A program made the translations under genes and the position numbers. The notes under the pieces were generated by a model that had not been told where the DNA came from, searched no databases, and was given only the letters and a program-made list of their open reading frames with translations. This document shows, one piece after another, positions 42,486 to 50,935 of a stretch of 64,000 bases of DNA (position 1 is the stretch's first letter; every line of letters starts with the position of its first letter). The stretch comes from a bacterium (GTDB taxonomy: Bacteria; Myxococcota_A; UBA9160; UBA4427): positions 496,001 through 560,000 of the forward strand of contig JANSYR010000001.1 in the NCBI GenBank assembly GCA_024742285.1, in the 5' to 3' direction.

Positions 42486-43673
42486 ATGTCGCAACACTTC
42501 GAACCCGTCCCCTTCGAGATCGCGATTCCCGACGCCCGGCTCGAGGACCTCCGTCGCCGCCTTGCGAACGTCGACTGGCCTCACGACTTCGCGAACGAGG
42601 ACTGGACCTACGGCGTCCCGGCGAGCTACCTGCGCGGCCTCGTCGACGAGTGGCGCGACGACTTCGACTGGCGCGCGCAGGAAGCGGCGATGAACGCCTG
42701 GCCCCACTATCGGGTCGAGATCGACGGCCTCCCGATCCACTTCCTGCACGCGAAGGGCAAGGGTCCGAACCCCATCCCCCTCGTACTGACCCACGGCTGG
42801 CCCTGGACCTTCTGGGACTTCCACGCAGTGATCGGCCCCCTGAGCGATCCGGCGGCCTACGGAGGCGATCCCGAGGACGCCTTCGACGTCGTCGTTCCGT
42901 CGCTGCCTGGCTTCATCTTCTCGACTCCGCTCGAGCGCGAAGGTGTGAGCTGGCTGGAGACCGCCGACCTCTGGGCCACGCTCATGCAGGACGTGCTCGG
43001 CTACGAGCGCTTCGCCGCGCACGGCGGCGACTGGGGCGCGATGGTCACCACGCAGATCGGCCACAAGTACGCCGAGTCCCTGATCGGGATCCACGTGACG
43101 AACGCGTTCCCGGTTCCCGCATTCGGGGGTGATCGACCGTGGTCGATCGTCGAGGCCGTGGGCGGACAGGACGCGGGGCCCGAAGATGCGGCGCGCCTGA
43201 TCCGGCACCAGGAGAAGTTCGCGTCGCACCTGGCGACGCACATGCTCCATCCGCAGACCCTCGCCTACGCCATGCACGACTCGCCGGTCGGGTTGCTGGC
43301 CTGGATGCTCGAGAAGCGGTTCCGCTGGGGAGACTGTCGCGGAGATGTCGAGTCGCGCTTTTCGCGCGAGTTCCTGCTGACGACGATGAGCCTGTACTGG
43401 CTGACGGGATCCTTCGTGACCTCCGTCCGCTACTACGCCGAGGCAGCGAAGGCCAAGTGGACTCCGTCGCAAGAGGGTATGCCGCAGGTGCCGGCGCCGA
43501 CGGGGCTCTCGACCTTCGAGTTCGATACGGCACCCGGGCCGACGGATTGGGCGCGGGCGTACTACGACGTGCGCCTGGAGCGGAAGCGGGACGACGGCGG
43601 GCACTTCGCCGCGGCGGAGCGGCCGGACGCGATCCTCGAAGATCTGCGGGAGCTGTTCCGGGGGCTGCGGTAG
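42486..43673 (+). CDS. Epoxide hydrolase (alpha/beta fold), second copy
   Basis: This 395-residue protein has the EHN lid domain ('WRDDFDWRAQEAAMNAWPHY') and the alpha/beta core with oxyanion loop 'LVLTHGWPWTFWDFHAVIGP' (about residue 102), nucleophile elbow 'AAHGGDWGAMVTTQIGHK' (Asp about residue 183) and catalytic His in 'DDGGHFAAAERPDAILEDL'. It shares the plan of the copy at 36187 but differs in many places, so it is an old paralogue with probably another substrate. GAGGAGA precedes the ATG at 42486. It stands alone, and 141 empty bases separate it from the next gene. Confidence 0.92.
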   Translation: MSQHFEPVPFEIAIPDARLEDLRRRLANVDWPHDFANEDWTYGVPASYLRGLVDEWRDDFDWRAQEAAMNAWPHYRVEIDGLPIHFLHAKGKGPNPIPLVLTHGWPWTFWDFHAVIGPLSDPAAYGGDPEDAFDVVVPSLPGFIFSTPLEREGVSWLETADLWATLMQDVLGYERFAAHGGDWGAMVTTQIGHKYAESLIGIHVTNAFPVPAFGGDRPWSIVEAVGGQDAGPEDAARLIRHQEKFASHLATHMLHPQTLAYAMHDSPVGLLAWMLEKRFRWGDCRGDVESRFSREFLLTTMSLYWLTGSFVTSVRYYAEAAKAKWTPSQEGMPQVPAPTGLSTFEFDTAPGPTDWARAYYDVRLERKRDDGGHFAAAERPDAILEDLRELFRGLR

Positions 43674-43814
43674 AAGCCCCGCCGCCGGCACCTGCGGCAT
43701 TGCCTGCTCGGATGCGTCGTTCTTCCCGCGAGGCGCGGGACGAGCCGCCGCCCTCACGAACCGAAACCACACGGATCCCCACCACCCGCACCCCACGTAG
43801 AGGAGACACCCTCC

Positions 43815-45233
43815 ATGTCCAAGAACCCCGACGCCCCCGGCGACGAGGATCTCGAATCCTTCGAAGCGCGCCGGACCGAGCGCATCCGCGCCTGGATCGC
43901 CGAGCACCTCGGCGGTGAGCCCGGCGCGGTCCAGCGCCTCGATCGCTGGCGACCGCTGTGGAAGGCCGAGTACACGAAGGACGGTGAAGACAAGGCGGTC
44001 CTCGTTCGCGGCGACCGCCCGATCGCCGCCGTGCGAAGCCTCGAGTACGAGATGCACGTGATGCAGGCGCTCGAGAAGAACGGCATCAAGGTGCCGCCGA
44101 TCCACGGCTGGATGGATTTCCCGAAGGCCTTCGTGATGGACTGGATCGAGACCGAGGACCGCGCGCCCGGCATGCTCCATACGGCGATCGAGAATCCGAC
44201 CACGATGGACGACGAGCGCTGGCAGGCGATGCTCAGCTACATGGACCACCTGGCGGAGATGCACACCCTGCCCGTCAGCGGGTTCACCCACATCGAGGGC
44301 TTCCCCGATCCGAAGACGCCGCGGGAGATCGCGCTCAGCTCGACGGACCTGATCTACGAAGCCGGCGTCGAGGCCGGATTGATCGACGCGCCCCTCGAGT
44401 TCCTCCAATCCTGGCTCGTGCGCAACGTTCCCGAGCATCGGACCGAGGCGAGCTTCGTCACGGGCGACGCGGGACAGTTCATGTCGGCCGGAACCGACGT
44501 GATCGCCCTCCTCGACTTCGAGATCGCGTTCGCCGGGGATACCCACTGGGATCTCGCCTGCTTCCGCGGACGCCACCCCTACGAGAACATGGGGGACATC
44601 CCCGCCCTCTATCGACGCTACGCGGAGGCCAGCGGAACGGAAGTCGACCTGCCCGTCGTCGCCTATCACACCGTGAGCTTCCTCCAGTTCGCGGCGATCG
44701 CCGCGGTCTTCTTCATGGAACCGGACGCGAGAGGCGCCAACTGGATCGAGGGCATCCTCGAATACTCGAGCATCTCACGCCGCGCCCTCGAGGCGATCGC
44801 CGAGCTCCAGGGAATCGAGCTCGACTACGACCTTCATCTACCCGAGCCACGGACGGACTTCATCGACGAGTCGGCGCTCGGCAAGCTCTCCGTCGACATC
44901 GAGCACCTCCCGACCTCCGAGGCGTTCCTGCCCTGGGAGCGCGAGCTGCTGGGCGCAATCCCGAAGTTCCTGCTGAACCGCGCGCGGTACCAGCGATGGT
45001 TCGAAGACGAAGGCGTCGCCGACATCGCTCGCGTGACCGGCCAGACCCACAACTCCCTCGCCGAAGCGGACGAAGCGTTGCGTGCCGTGATCGCCGAGAA
45101 CGATCCCGCCCGCGACGAGCCGCTCGTCCAGATCTTCCACCGACGGATCTTGCGGCTCTCGATGATCATCGCCGGAACGGATCCCAACGACGAGAACCCG
45201 CTCTTCTACAAGCTGGACCCGATCCTCGGCTGA
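43815..45233 (+). CDS. Phosphotransferase-fold (APH-like) protein, altered active site
   Basis: This 472-residue protein has a kinase-like fold of the APH/ACAD10 group. Its N-lobe carries 'DRWRPLWKAEYTKDGEDKAV'. The catalytic loop is 'ASFVTGDAGQFMS' where the family has H-G-D-x4-N: the His is Thr and no Asn follows at the usual place. The metal-site motif 'VIALLDFEIAFAGDTHWDLA' is normal. Such proteins in degraders are thought to phosphorylate hydroxyacyl-CoA or other small alcohols. An extra C-terminal helical domain of about 170 residues follows. The end overlaps the convergent gene at 45206 by 28 bases. Confidence 0.82.
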   Translation: MSKNPDAPGDEDLESFEARRTERIRAWIAEHLGGEPGAVQRLDRWRPLWKAEYTKDGEDKAVLVRGDRPIAAVRSLEYEMHVMQALEKNGIKVPPIHGWMDFPKAFVMDWIETEDRAPGMLHTAIENPTTMDDERWQAMLSYMDHLAEMHTLPVSGFTHIEGFPDPKTPREIALSSTDLIYEAGVEAGLIDAPLEFLQSWLVRNVPEHRTEASFVTGDAGQFMSAGTDVIALLDFEIAFAGDTHWDLACFRGRHPYENMGDIPALYRRYAEASGTEVDLPVVAYHTVSFLQFAAIAAVFFMEPDARGANWIEGILEYSSISRRALEAIAELQGIELDYDLHLPEPRTDFIDESALGKLSVDIEHLPTSEAFLPWERELLGAIPKFLLNRARYQRWFEDEGVADIARVTGQTHNSLAEADEALRAVIAENDPARDEPLVQIFHRRILRLSMIIAGTDPNDENPLFYKLDPILG

Positions 45234-46789
45234 CGCTCCGAGCCCGGGCGAAGTCCGACGGCGGCGCGGCACGCGTCGCCGGGCGTCGTCTCGTGTGCCC
45301 ACTCCTCGAGCACGTTGCGGACCCAGATGATACCGGCGCACAGCCCGCTCTCGAGGAGCCGCGGATCGAAGCGATCCGCCATCGTGCGGTACTCCGTTTC
45401 GGGGACCGCCGTGAGCTGATCGACCAGGATCCCGAGCACCATCTGGATCGTCGACATGAAGAGCGACACCTGCAGCTGCTGGCGCATCGTCGCTTCGTCG
45501 AGGCGAGGGCCGCCCTCGCGCGCGAGCTCCGCGATGAAGGTCTGGAGGACATCACGGACCAGACCCCGATAGCCCTCGGGCTCCGGGAACATCAGCATGC
45601 CCGTGATCGCCTGGGCGTAGGCCATCTGTCGGGTCATCCCCCAATCGAGGAGCCCGGCCTGGAGTTCACCGTCCGCGTCGTGCCAGAACCACGCGTTGTC
45701 CAGGTTGAGGTTGGGATGACAGAGGCCCACGTAGTCGACGTCCGAATGGAGCCAGGACGCCAGCGCGTCCGCGTGCTCGAGGCCGAAGAGCACGTCGTCG
45801 CGGAAGGTCTCGAGGAACTCGGGCTTGGTCGCCCAGTCGGGGAAGAGGTTCGGCGCCGTCTCACCGACGAAGTGGACGAGATCGTCGACCTTGACGTCCA
45901 GGTCGGGCGCGGGCCGCGCGCGAGGGGCATTGCGCGGAAAGGGGAAGACCGCCTCCACGTCGAGTCCGAAGCGCCCGTCCTTGTGCGCCGCCGCGAGTCC
46001 TGCCAACGCGCGCGTCAACACGAGGTAGCGCTCCCGCGCATCCGGTAGAAGGTGGTCGTAGCCCTTCTCGCAGGGCGGAGCGATCCCGGCCTCGCCGTAG
46101 GGAACGGTCTCGGTGATCAGGATGTAGTTCGAGGTCCGCGCGGAGTAGTCGCCGAAGCAGTACCGGGGGACGGCGAAAGGCAGGGTGTGTTCGGCGGATC
46201 GCCGCGCGAACTCCACCTCGAAGGGAACGGTGTCCGCAAGGAAGCGTTTTCGTTCGGGGTCGCTTGCCGGCACCTTGACGAAGAGTCGGGAGCCGAGTCG
46301 GGAACCGCCTTTCGCGTAGGTCACGTGGACGAAGGCCTTCTCCGAGGCCTGCCCGCCTTCACAGCGCTCGATGGATTCGATCGCGGTCACCCGGTCGCCT
46401 TCGTCGATCGTCCCGGCCGCGCGAAAAGCCTTCGTCAGGAACTCGGGACCCCATTCGCCGATCATCTCGATCGTGAAGGGAAACTCGAGGCCGTAGTGCA
46501 CGCCCGCGTCGACATCGCGGTGGTGCCGCGCGAACTCGTCGTTGCCGTAGCGAAGCGACCGAGGCGGGTCGGCCTCCGCGAGCCGGTCGGCGTCCACCCA
46601 ACCGGCGGGACTGGCGATCCGTACGCGTGTGCGGCCGTCGTCGAGCGCCGTCTCGGCACAGACGACGAGTGTGCCGTCGTCGAGATGGCACCGCTCTGCG
46701 GAAGTCCGATCGGGACCCGCTGAAACGGTCGCCCCGCGTGGCGAGCTGACGAGGTATCGCCTGGCAGATTCGAAGTGCGTGTCGGACAT
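45206..46789 (-). CDS. Phosphotransferase-fold protein with N-terminal SH3-like domain
   Basis: This 527-residue protein begins with a small beta-rich region ('LDDGTLVVCAETALDD', 'RTRVRIASPAGWVDADRL') that resembles an SH3-like domain. An APH-like kinase fold follows, with 'GGSRLGSRLFVKVPASD' for the ATP-lysine region, catalytic loop 'GLCHPNLNLDNAWFWHDADG' in which the usual Asp of H-x-D is Asn (HPN), and 'QAGLLDWGMTRQMAYAQAI' for the metal Asp. Loss of the catalytic base suggests altered or no kinase activity. It is second in a minus-strand pair after a 69-residue protein, 37 bp apart. Confidence 0.8.
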   Translation of the reverse strand: MSDTHFESARRYLVSSPRGATVSAGPDRTSAERCHLDDGTLVVCAETALDDGRTRVRIASPAGWVDADRLAEADPPRSLRYGNDEFARHHRDVDAGVHYGLEFPFTIEMIGEWGPEFLTKAFRAAGTIDEGDRVTAIESIERCEGGQASEKAFVHVTYAKGGSRLGSRLFVKVPASDPERKRFLADTVPFEVEFARRSAEHTLPFAVPRYCFGDYSARTSNYILITETVPYGEAGIAPPCEKGYDHLLPDARERYLVLTRALAGLAAAHKDGRFGLDVEAVFPFPRNAPRARPAPDLDVKVDDLVHFVGETAPNLFPDWATKPEFLETFRDDVLFGLEHADALASWLHSDVDYVGLCHPNLNLDNAWFWHDADGELQAGLLDWGMTRQMAYAQAITGMLMFPEPEGYRGLVRDVLQTFIAELAREGGPRLDEATMRQQLQVSLFMSTIQMVLGILVDQLTAVPETEYRTMADRFDPRLLESGLCAGIIWVRNVLEEWAHETTPGDACRAAVGLRPGSERQPRIGSSL

Positions 46790-46826
46790 AACGACTGGCT
46801 ACCCGAGAAGACCGGCTCGACCCGAC

Positions 46827-47036
46827 CTACTTCGCGTTCGCTTCGAAATCCTGGACGATCCTGTCGATCGTGACTTCGGCGACGACGTTCATTTCCTTGT
46901 CGTAGGCCTCGTACATGACGGCGTCGTAGTCGAGAATGGTCTGGTCGTGATGGACGAGGTATCCGTTCTCGTCCTCGAAGTGGAACTCCTGCCACTTGTA
47001 CGGACTGAGATCGAGCTCGCCGTCTACTTCGACCAT
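46827..47036 (-). CDS. Small acidic protein of unknown function
   Basis: This 69-residue protein ('MVEVDGELDLSPYKWQEFHF', 'YLVHHDQTILDYDAVMYEAY', 'VVAEVTIDRIVQDFEANAK') is acidic, with aromatic-rich strands and no signal or membrane segment. The start at 47036 has a good GGGAGAAG ribosome site, and codon use is normal for the genome. It lies 37 bp upstream of the APH-like gene on the same strand and probably forms an operon with it, perhaps as a partner. No family was recognised. Confidence 0.65.
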   Translation of the reverse strand: MVEVDGELDLSPYKWQEFHFEDENGYLVHHDQTILDYDAVMYEAYDKEMNVVAEVTIDRIVQDFEANAK

Positions 47037-47275
47037 CGAACTTCTCCCACTCGGGTGCGCTGGAACGCGGTGCTCGTCGTGGATGCTGGCGGTTCGTGAT
47101 GGGAATCGCAAGACGATGCGTGACCCTGCGCGCTCTCCTGCTTGAGGACGTTCGTGATCCAGACCGGAAGCGCGCGCTCGTCGAAGGGTGCCTCGACTCC
47201 GATGCTCACGAGTCCGGCCGGGCAGACCCTCGCGCGCCATGCGGCTCGCGGCAGGGACTCCTTCCACGAAATCAT
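47024..47275 (-). CDS. Possible small or decayed gene
   Basis: Between 46827 and the dehydrogenase gene, a minus-strand frame of 83 residues from an ATG at 47275 uses local preferred codons in its first half ('MISWKESLPRAAWRARVCPA', 'VSIGVEAPFDERALPVWITN'). The same frame stays gene-like upstream to about 47400 ('ADRFATVALPETDPDIRSYR'), but no start with a ribosome site was found. The last 30 residues look like non-coding sequence. It may be the remnant of a larger gene or a small gene overlapping the start at 47036 by 13 bp. The rest of 47037-47477 shows nothing else. Confidence 0.3.
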   Translation of the reverse strand: MISWKESLPRAAWRARVCPAGLVSIGVEAPFDERALPVWITNVLKQESAQGHASSCDSHHEPPASTTSTAFQRTRVGEVRWSK

Positions 47276-47477
47276 GTGCTCGCGGTGGTGTTCGATCGCG
47301 TTCGACCGGTAGGATCTGATGTCCGGATCCGTTTCCGGGAGTGCGACGGTGGCGAACCGATCGGCCTTCCCAAAGGCCTCACGGAATGGGCTTAAAACGT
47401 CGGCACCCGAACTTTTCGCGAGATCCTGGTCGATCTCAAGGGCAGCTGACGTTCGTAGACACCCACGAGGAGATTCC

Positions 47478-48527
47478 ATGCGCGCATGGCGAGTACACGA
47501 GTTCGGGCAACCGCAGGACACCTTCACGCGGGAAGAGATCGCGGCACCGACGCCTTCGGACCTCGAAGGCGTCGGCATGGGACTCGGAGGCTGGGAACCA
47601 CTCCAGCCGGGGCACGAACCCTTCGACGACTGGGTGATCCTCGAGATGCGGGCGGCCGCACTCGCCCTGCCCGACGTCACGATGAGCCTCGGCCGATACC
47701 CGGTACCCGTCGGCCGACCCTACGTGTCGGGACAGGAAGGCGTGGGGATCGTGCGGGAGGCCAGCCAGAGCCGCGCGCATCTGGTCGGGAAGCGCGTCGT
47801 CGCCTGCTGTATCCAGCCCTGGGGCAGCCTCGCCGACGTCGCGGTCGGGGTGTCGATGATCTTCGAAGTACCCGAAGCGATGAGCGACACCGAAGCCGCC
47901 GCGTTCCTGATCGCTTCGCATACGGGATATCACGCCGCCATTCGCCGGGGCGGCGTGACGCGCGGGGAGACCGTGGCCGTACTGGGCGCAGCGGGCGGGG
48001 TCGGGTCTGCGATGGTCCAACTCGCGGTGGCCGAGGGGGCGAGAGTGATCGCGGTCGTCGGCGACGAGGCCAAGGCGAAGGTGTGCGCGGAGCTCGGCGC
48101 CGAAACGATCGTCCACACGGAGAACGACACCCCCACCGCGCTCCGCGAGGCCACCGGAGGGGTCGGCGTCGATGCCCTCCTCGATCCCGTCCAGGGCGAG
48201 GCCGGCGCCCACGCCCGGGCGGCGCTCGCGGTCGGGGGTCGGCACGTCCTCTGCGGTCACGCCGGCGGACTCATTCCCCACGATCCCCAGTTCTACGTCT
48301 GGAACCAGTCCCTCATCGGGGTCGACCTCGGCGGCTTCCCGCCCGAGGTCATGCTGGGATGGCACCAGGAGACCAAGGCCCATCTCGACCGCCTCGTCTC
48401 GGAGGGACGCTATCGCCCTCTCGTCGATCGGGTGATCGACTTCGAGGAGGTCATCGCGGGCGTCACCGACCTGGCGAATCGCAAGACCGCGGGACGCGTG
48501 GTCGTGCAGATCGCAGGAGACGGCTGA
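47478..48527 (+). CDS. Zinc-free medium-chain dehydrogenase, quinone oxidoreductase-like
   Basis: This 349-residue MDR-family protein has 'MRAWRVHEFGQPQDTF' at the start, 'GRPYVSGQEGVGIVREASQS' in the middle and the NADPH-binding turn 'VAVLGAAGGVGSAMVQLAV' (about residue 160). There is no structural zinc Cys cluster, as in quinone oxidoreductases and enoyl reductases. It reduces a conjugated ketone or quinone with NADPH. GAGGAG precedes the ATG at 47478. It stands alone between genes on the other strand, with 39 bp to the next stop. Confidence 0.9.
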   Translation: MRAWRVHEFGQPQDTFTREEIAAPTPSDLEGVGMGLGGWEPLQPGHEPFDDWVILEMRAAALALPDVTMSLGRYPVPVGRPYVSGQEGVGIVREASQSRAHLVGKRVVACCIQPWGSLADVAVGVSMIFEVPEAMSDTEAAAFLIASHTGYHAAIRRGGVTRGETVAVLGAAGGVGSAMVQLAVAEGARVIAVVGDEAKAKVCAELGAETIVHTENDTPTALREATGGVGVDALLDPVQGEAGAHARAALAVGGRHVLCGHAGGLIPHDPQFYVWNQSLIGVDLGGFPPEVMLGWHQETKAHLDRLVSEGRYRPLVDRVIDFEEVIAGVTDLANRKTAGRVVVQIAGDG

Positions 48528-48566
48528 AGATTCGTCCGGCTTCGATTCGTCGCCGCGCCCCGCCCT

Positions 48567-49658
48567 CTACAGATCGAGCAGCCGTCGTAGGGTCCGTACC
48601 GGCAGGCTCTCGGTCAGGAGCGCATCCGGGATCTCGAAGCCCTGCGCGCGCATGCTCCGCATCACTTTCAGCTGGACGCAACCGCGCCAGAACGTCGCGA
48701 AGACCTTCGCGTAGTGGAAGTTGCGAACGGCCTCCCCGCTCGCCTCCTCGTAGGTCTCGACCAGCTCGGACTCGTCCGGCGTCCCCTCGAGTCGCTCTCC
48801 CGCGTCTTCCTGCGCGCGCGCGTCGGACACGAGCAACGAAGCCAGGTCCATCTCGGGATCGCCGACCGTCGCCATCTCCCAGTCGACGACCGCCGCGATG
48901 CGCTGCCGTGCGTTCGGGTCCGCGCTCGCCGGACTGAACATCACGTTGCCCAGCTTGGCGTCGCCCCAAACGAGTGCCGTCCGTGCATCCGTGGGTCGCT
49001 CCGCCTCGAGATACGCGAGCGCCTCGTCGTAGGCGTGGATCGGCTCGTCCGGCGTCGTCTTCAACCACCCCAGGTAGTAGTCGCGCCAATAGGCCAGCGG
49101 CGCGCCGCCCGGGTCCGCTTCGCCCGGAGCGCCACCCGGCAGCCCCGCGATGCCCAACGACGTCACCTCCGGCTCATGGAGATCGGCCAGCATCCCGACG
49201 ACCGCCTTCCAGAGCGCACGGCGCCCCTCGGCGGAAGTCTCGCGGTAGAAGCCCGCGGCGTGGTAGGACGGGCGGAAGTCGATCGGCGCCTCCCCCTCGC
49301 AGCGGCGCATCACGAGGAAGGGCGCTCCCAGCACGGTCTCATCCTCTTCGAGCCAGAACACCTCGGGCACGGGGACCCGCGTCTCGCGGGCGACGCGATC
49401 CATCACGTGGAACTGCAGCGGAATGTCGTAGCTGGGGAACGGCCCCTCTTCGGTCGGCGCAGCGCGCACGACGCCGGCGAGACGGCGATCCTCGCCCGCC
49501 TCGCGCCAACGCGCCTCGAAGAGGTTCGTATCGCTCGATTTACCCGTCGCCGGCGGCGCCAGGCCGGTGACGGCGACCGGTCCCGTACCGATTCGTGCCT
49601 CCAACCACCGCTCGAGTGCGAGGGTGCGTCGGGATGTTTCGGAGCCCGGGTCGCCCAT
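48567..49658 (-). CDS. Phosphotransferase-fold (APH/ACAD10-like) protein
   Basis: This 363-residue protein is the closest of the three to standard ACAD10-like phosphotransferases: 'KSSDTNLFEARWREAG', 'GAPFLVMRRCEGEAPIDFR', catalytic loop 'ALVWGDAKLGNVMFSPASAD' and metal motif 'AVVDWEMATVGDPEMDLAS'. The loop keeps the Asp and Asn of H-G-D-x4-N, but Trp replaces His. Members are found in lipid and steroid degraders, often near acyl-CoA dehydrogenases. It is divergent from the gene at 49708, 49 bp away. Confidence 0.88.
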   Translation of the reverse strand: MGDPGSETSRRTLALERWLEARIGTGPVAVTGLAPPATGKSSDTNLFEARWREAGEDRRLAGVVRAAPTEEGPFPSYDIPLQFHVMDRVARETRVPVPEVFWLEEDETVLGAPFLVMRRCEGEAPIDFRPSYHAAGFYRETSAEGRRALWKAVVGMLADLHEPEVTSLGIAGLPGGAPGEADPGGAPLAYWRDYYLGWLKTTPDEPIHAYDEALAYLEAERPTDARTALVWGDAKLGNVMFSPASADPNARQRIAAVVDWEMATVGDPEMDLASLLVSDARAQEDAGERLEGTPDESELVETYEEASGEAVRNFHYAKVFATFWRGCVQLKVMRSMRAQGFEIPDALLTESLPVRTLRRLLDL

Positions 49659-49707
49659 GGTCTCTTCCTCGGTAGCCAGGGTCGACGAACTAGGTTAACG
49701 CTCTGAC

Positions 49708-50826
49708 ATGCTGACCGACATGGACGACACGCTCTGGCACCAGCTCCCGACGACCTTCGATCACGTCGGCACGAGCGATCCGCGCTTCTTCGACCGCTAC
49801 TGGTTCTCGGCGACGGATCCGATGGGGAACGGCACGCTGCAGTTCACGCTCGGCGCCTACCAGAACATGAACGTCATGGACGGCGGCTTCGTGGTGATCC
49901 GCGACGGCCGCCAGCACAACGTCCGCGTCTCGCGGTCGCTTCGTCCACGCTACGTGACGGAGTGCGGACCGCTGCGCGTCGAGGTCGTGGAGCCGCTGCG
50001 TCACATTCGACTCCACGTCGCGCCCGGAGATCACGACGTCCGCGGAACCCTCGACTGGCGCGCGGTCCTCCCCGCCCAGGAGGAGCGCGCCCGCTTCACG
50101 CGGGTACGCGGGCGTGTCGTCGAGGAGTCGCGACGATTCGACCAGATCGGCCGATGCGACGGCGAGCTCGAGATCGCGGGCGAGCGCATGACGATCGAGG
50201 ACTGGTGGGCAACGCGCGACCATTCCTGGGGCGTCCGCGAGCGGATGGGGATCGAGGAGCCCGAGACCGGCGCCCCAGCTCCGCAGGCCGAGGGCTCGCT
50301 CTTCGCCTTCCTCTTCTTCTCGACCGCGACCCACGGCGGCCATCTCCAGATCGCCGAGTTCACGGGGCGCCCGGACTTCGCGAGCTTCGAGCTCGCGGAG
50401 ATCGACTCGCCCGATCGCCATGGACCTGCGCTCGAGTCCGCGAAGCTCGACGTCGACTTCGTCGACGCGGCCCGTCCCCGCCGCTTCCACACGGCGCGCT
50501 TCTCGCTTCGGCTCGCGAACGGCGACGAACTGCAGGTCGAAGCGAAGGCGCTCGGCGCGGCGGTCGACATGCAGGGGCTCGGGTACGGCGGATACCACGA
50601 CGGTCGCGGGCTCGGCGTCTGGCGCGGTGAGGACCATCTCGAGCACGACGTCTGGGACGTGAGTCGGCCGGCGGAGGTCGGACGCGGCGATGAGCTCGTC
50701 CGACCGATCCACCGCATCCAGCCAGTCCACGTCTCGCTTCGCGGCGCGGGGCTCGATGGCGAAGGGACGGGCAGCCTGACGCTGATCGCCGAGGGCGTGC
50801 TGCCGCAGCTCGGCCTCGGCGAGTAG
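49708..50826 (+). CDS. CrtC/AttH-like (DUF7064-type) protein
   Basis: This 372-residue beta-rich protein has no signal peptide and is distantly related to the lipocalin-like CrtC/AttH fold. The marker is 'IEDWWATRDHSWGVRERMGI' (about residue 167), where R-D-H-S-W-G is the conserved core. A second repeat of the fold follows ('RPRRFHTARFSLRLANGDEL'). The family is mostly unassigned; carotenoid hydratases (CrtC) are its known members. The first ATG (49708) or the one at 49720 may be the start; neither has a clear ribosome site. Function is unknown. Confidence 0.7.
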   Translation: MLTDMDDTLWHQLPTTFDHVGTSDPRFFDRYWFSATDPMGNGTLQFTLGAYQNMNVMDGGFVVIRDGRQHNVRVSRSLRPRYVTECGPLRVEVVEPLRHIRLHVAPGDHDVRGTLDWRAVLPAQEERARFTRVRGRVVEESRRFDQIGRCDGELEIAGERMTIEDWWATRDHSWGVRERMGIEEPETGAPAPQAEGSLFAFLFFSTATHGGHLQIAEFTGRPDFASFELAEIDSPDRHGPALESAKLDVDFVDAARPRRFHTARFSLRLANGDELQVEAKALGAAVDMQGLGYGGYHDGRGLGVWRGEDHLEHDVWDVSRPAEVGRGDELVRPIHRIQPVHVSLRGAGLDGEGTGSLTLIAEGVLPQLGLGE

Positions 50827-50844
50827 CGCACCCTCCTTCGGGCG

Positions 50845-50913
50845 AGTCGCGGACGCTCCTGGGGACAAGTCGCGGACGCTCCTTGCGACGAGTCGCGGAC
50901 GCTTCGACGATCG
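50845..50913. repeat. Three 23-bp tandem repeats at a convergent gene junction
   Basis: Three units of 23 bp (50845-50867, 50868-50890, 50891-50913) begin AGTCGCGGACGCT and differ towards their ends. They fill most of the 109-bp gap between the convergent CrtC/AttH-like gene and the enoyl-CoA hydratase gene. Unit length and setting match the repeat at 395-463, but the sequence is unrelated. Confidence 0.8.
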
Positions 50914-50935
50914 ACGGCCCCGAGGCTCGACCCGC

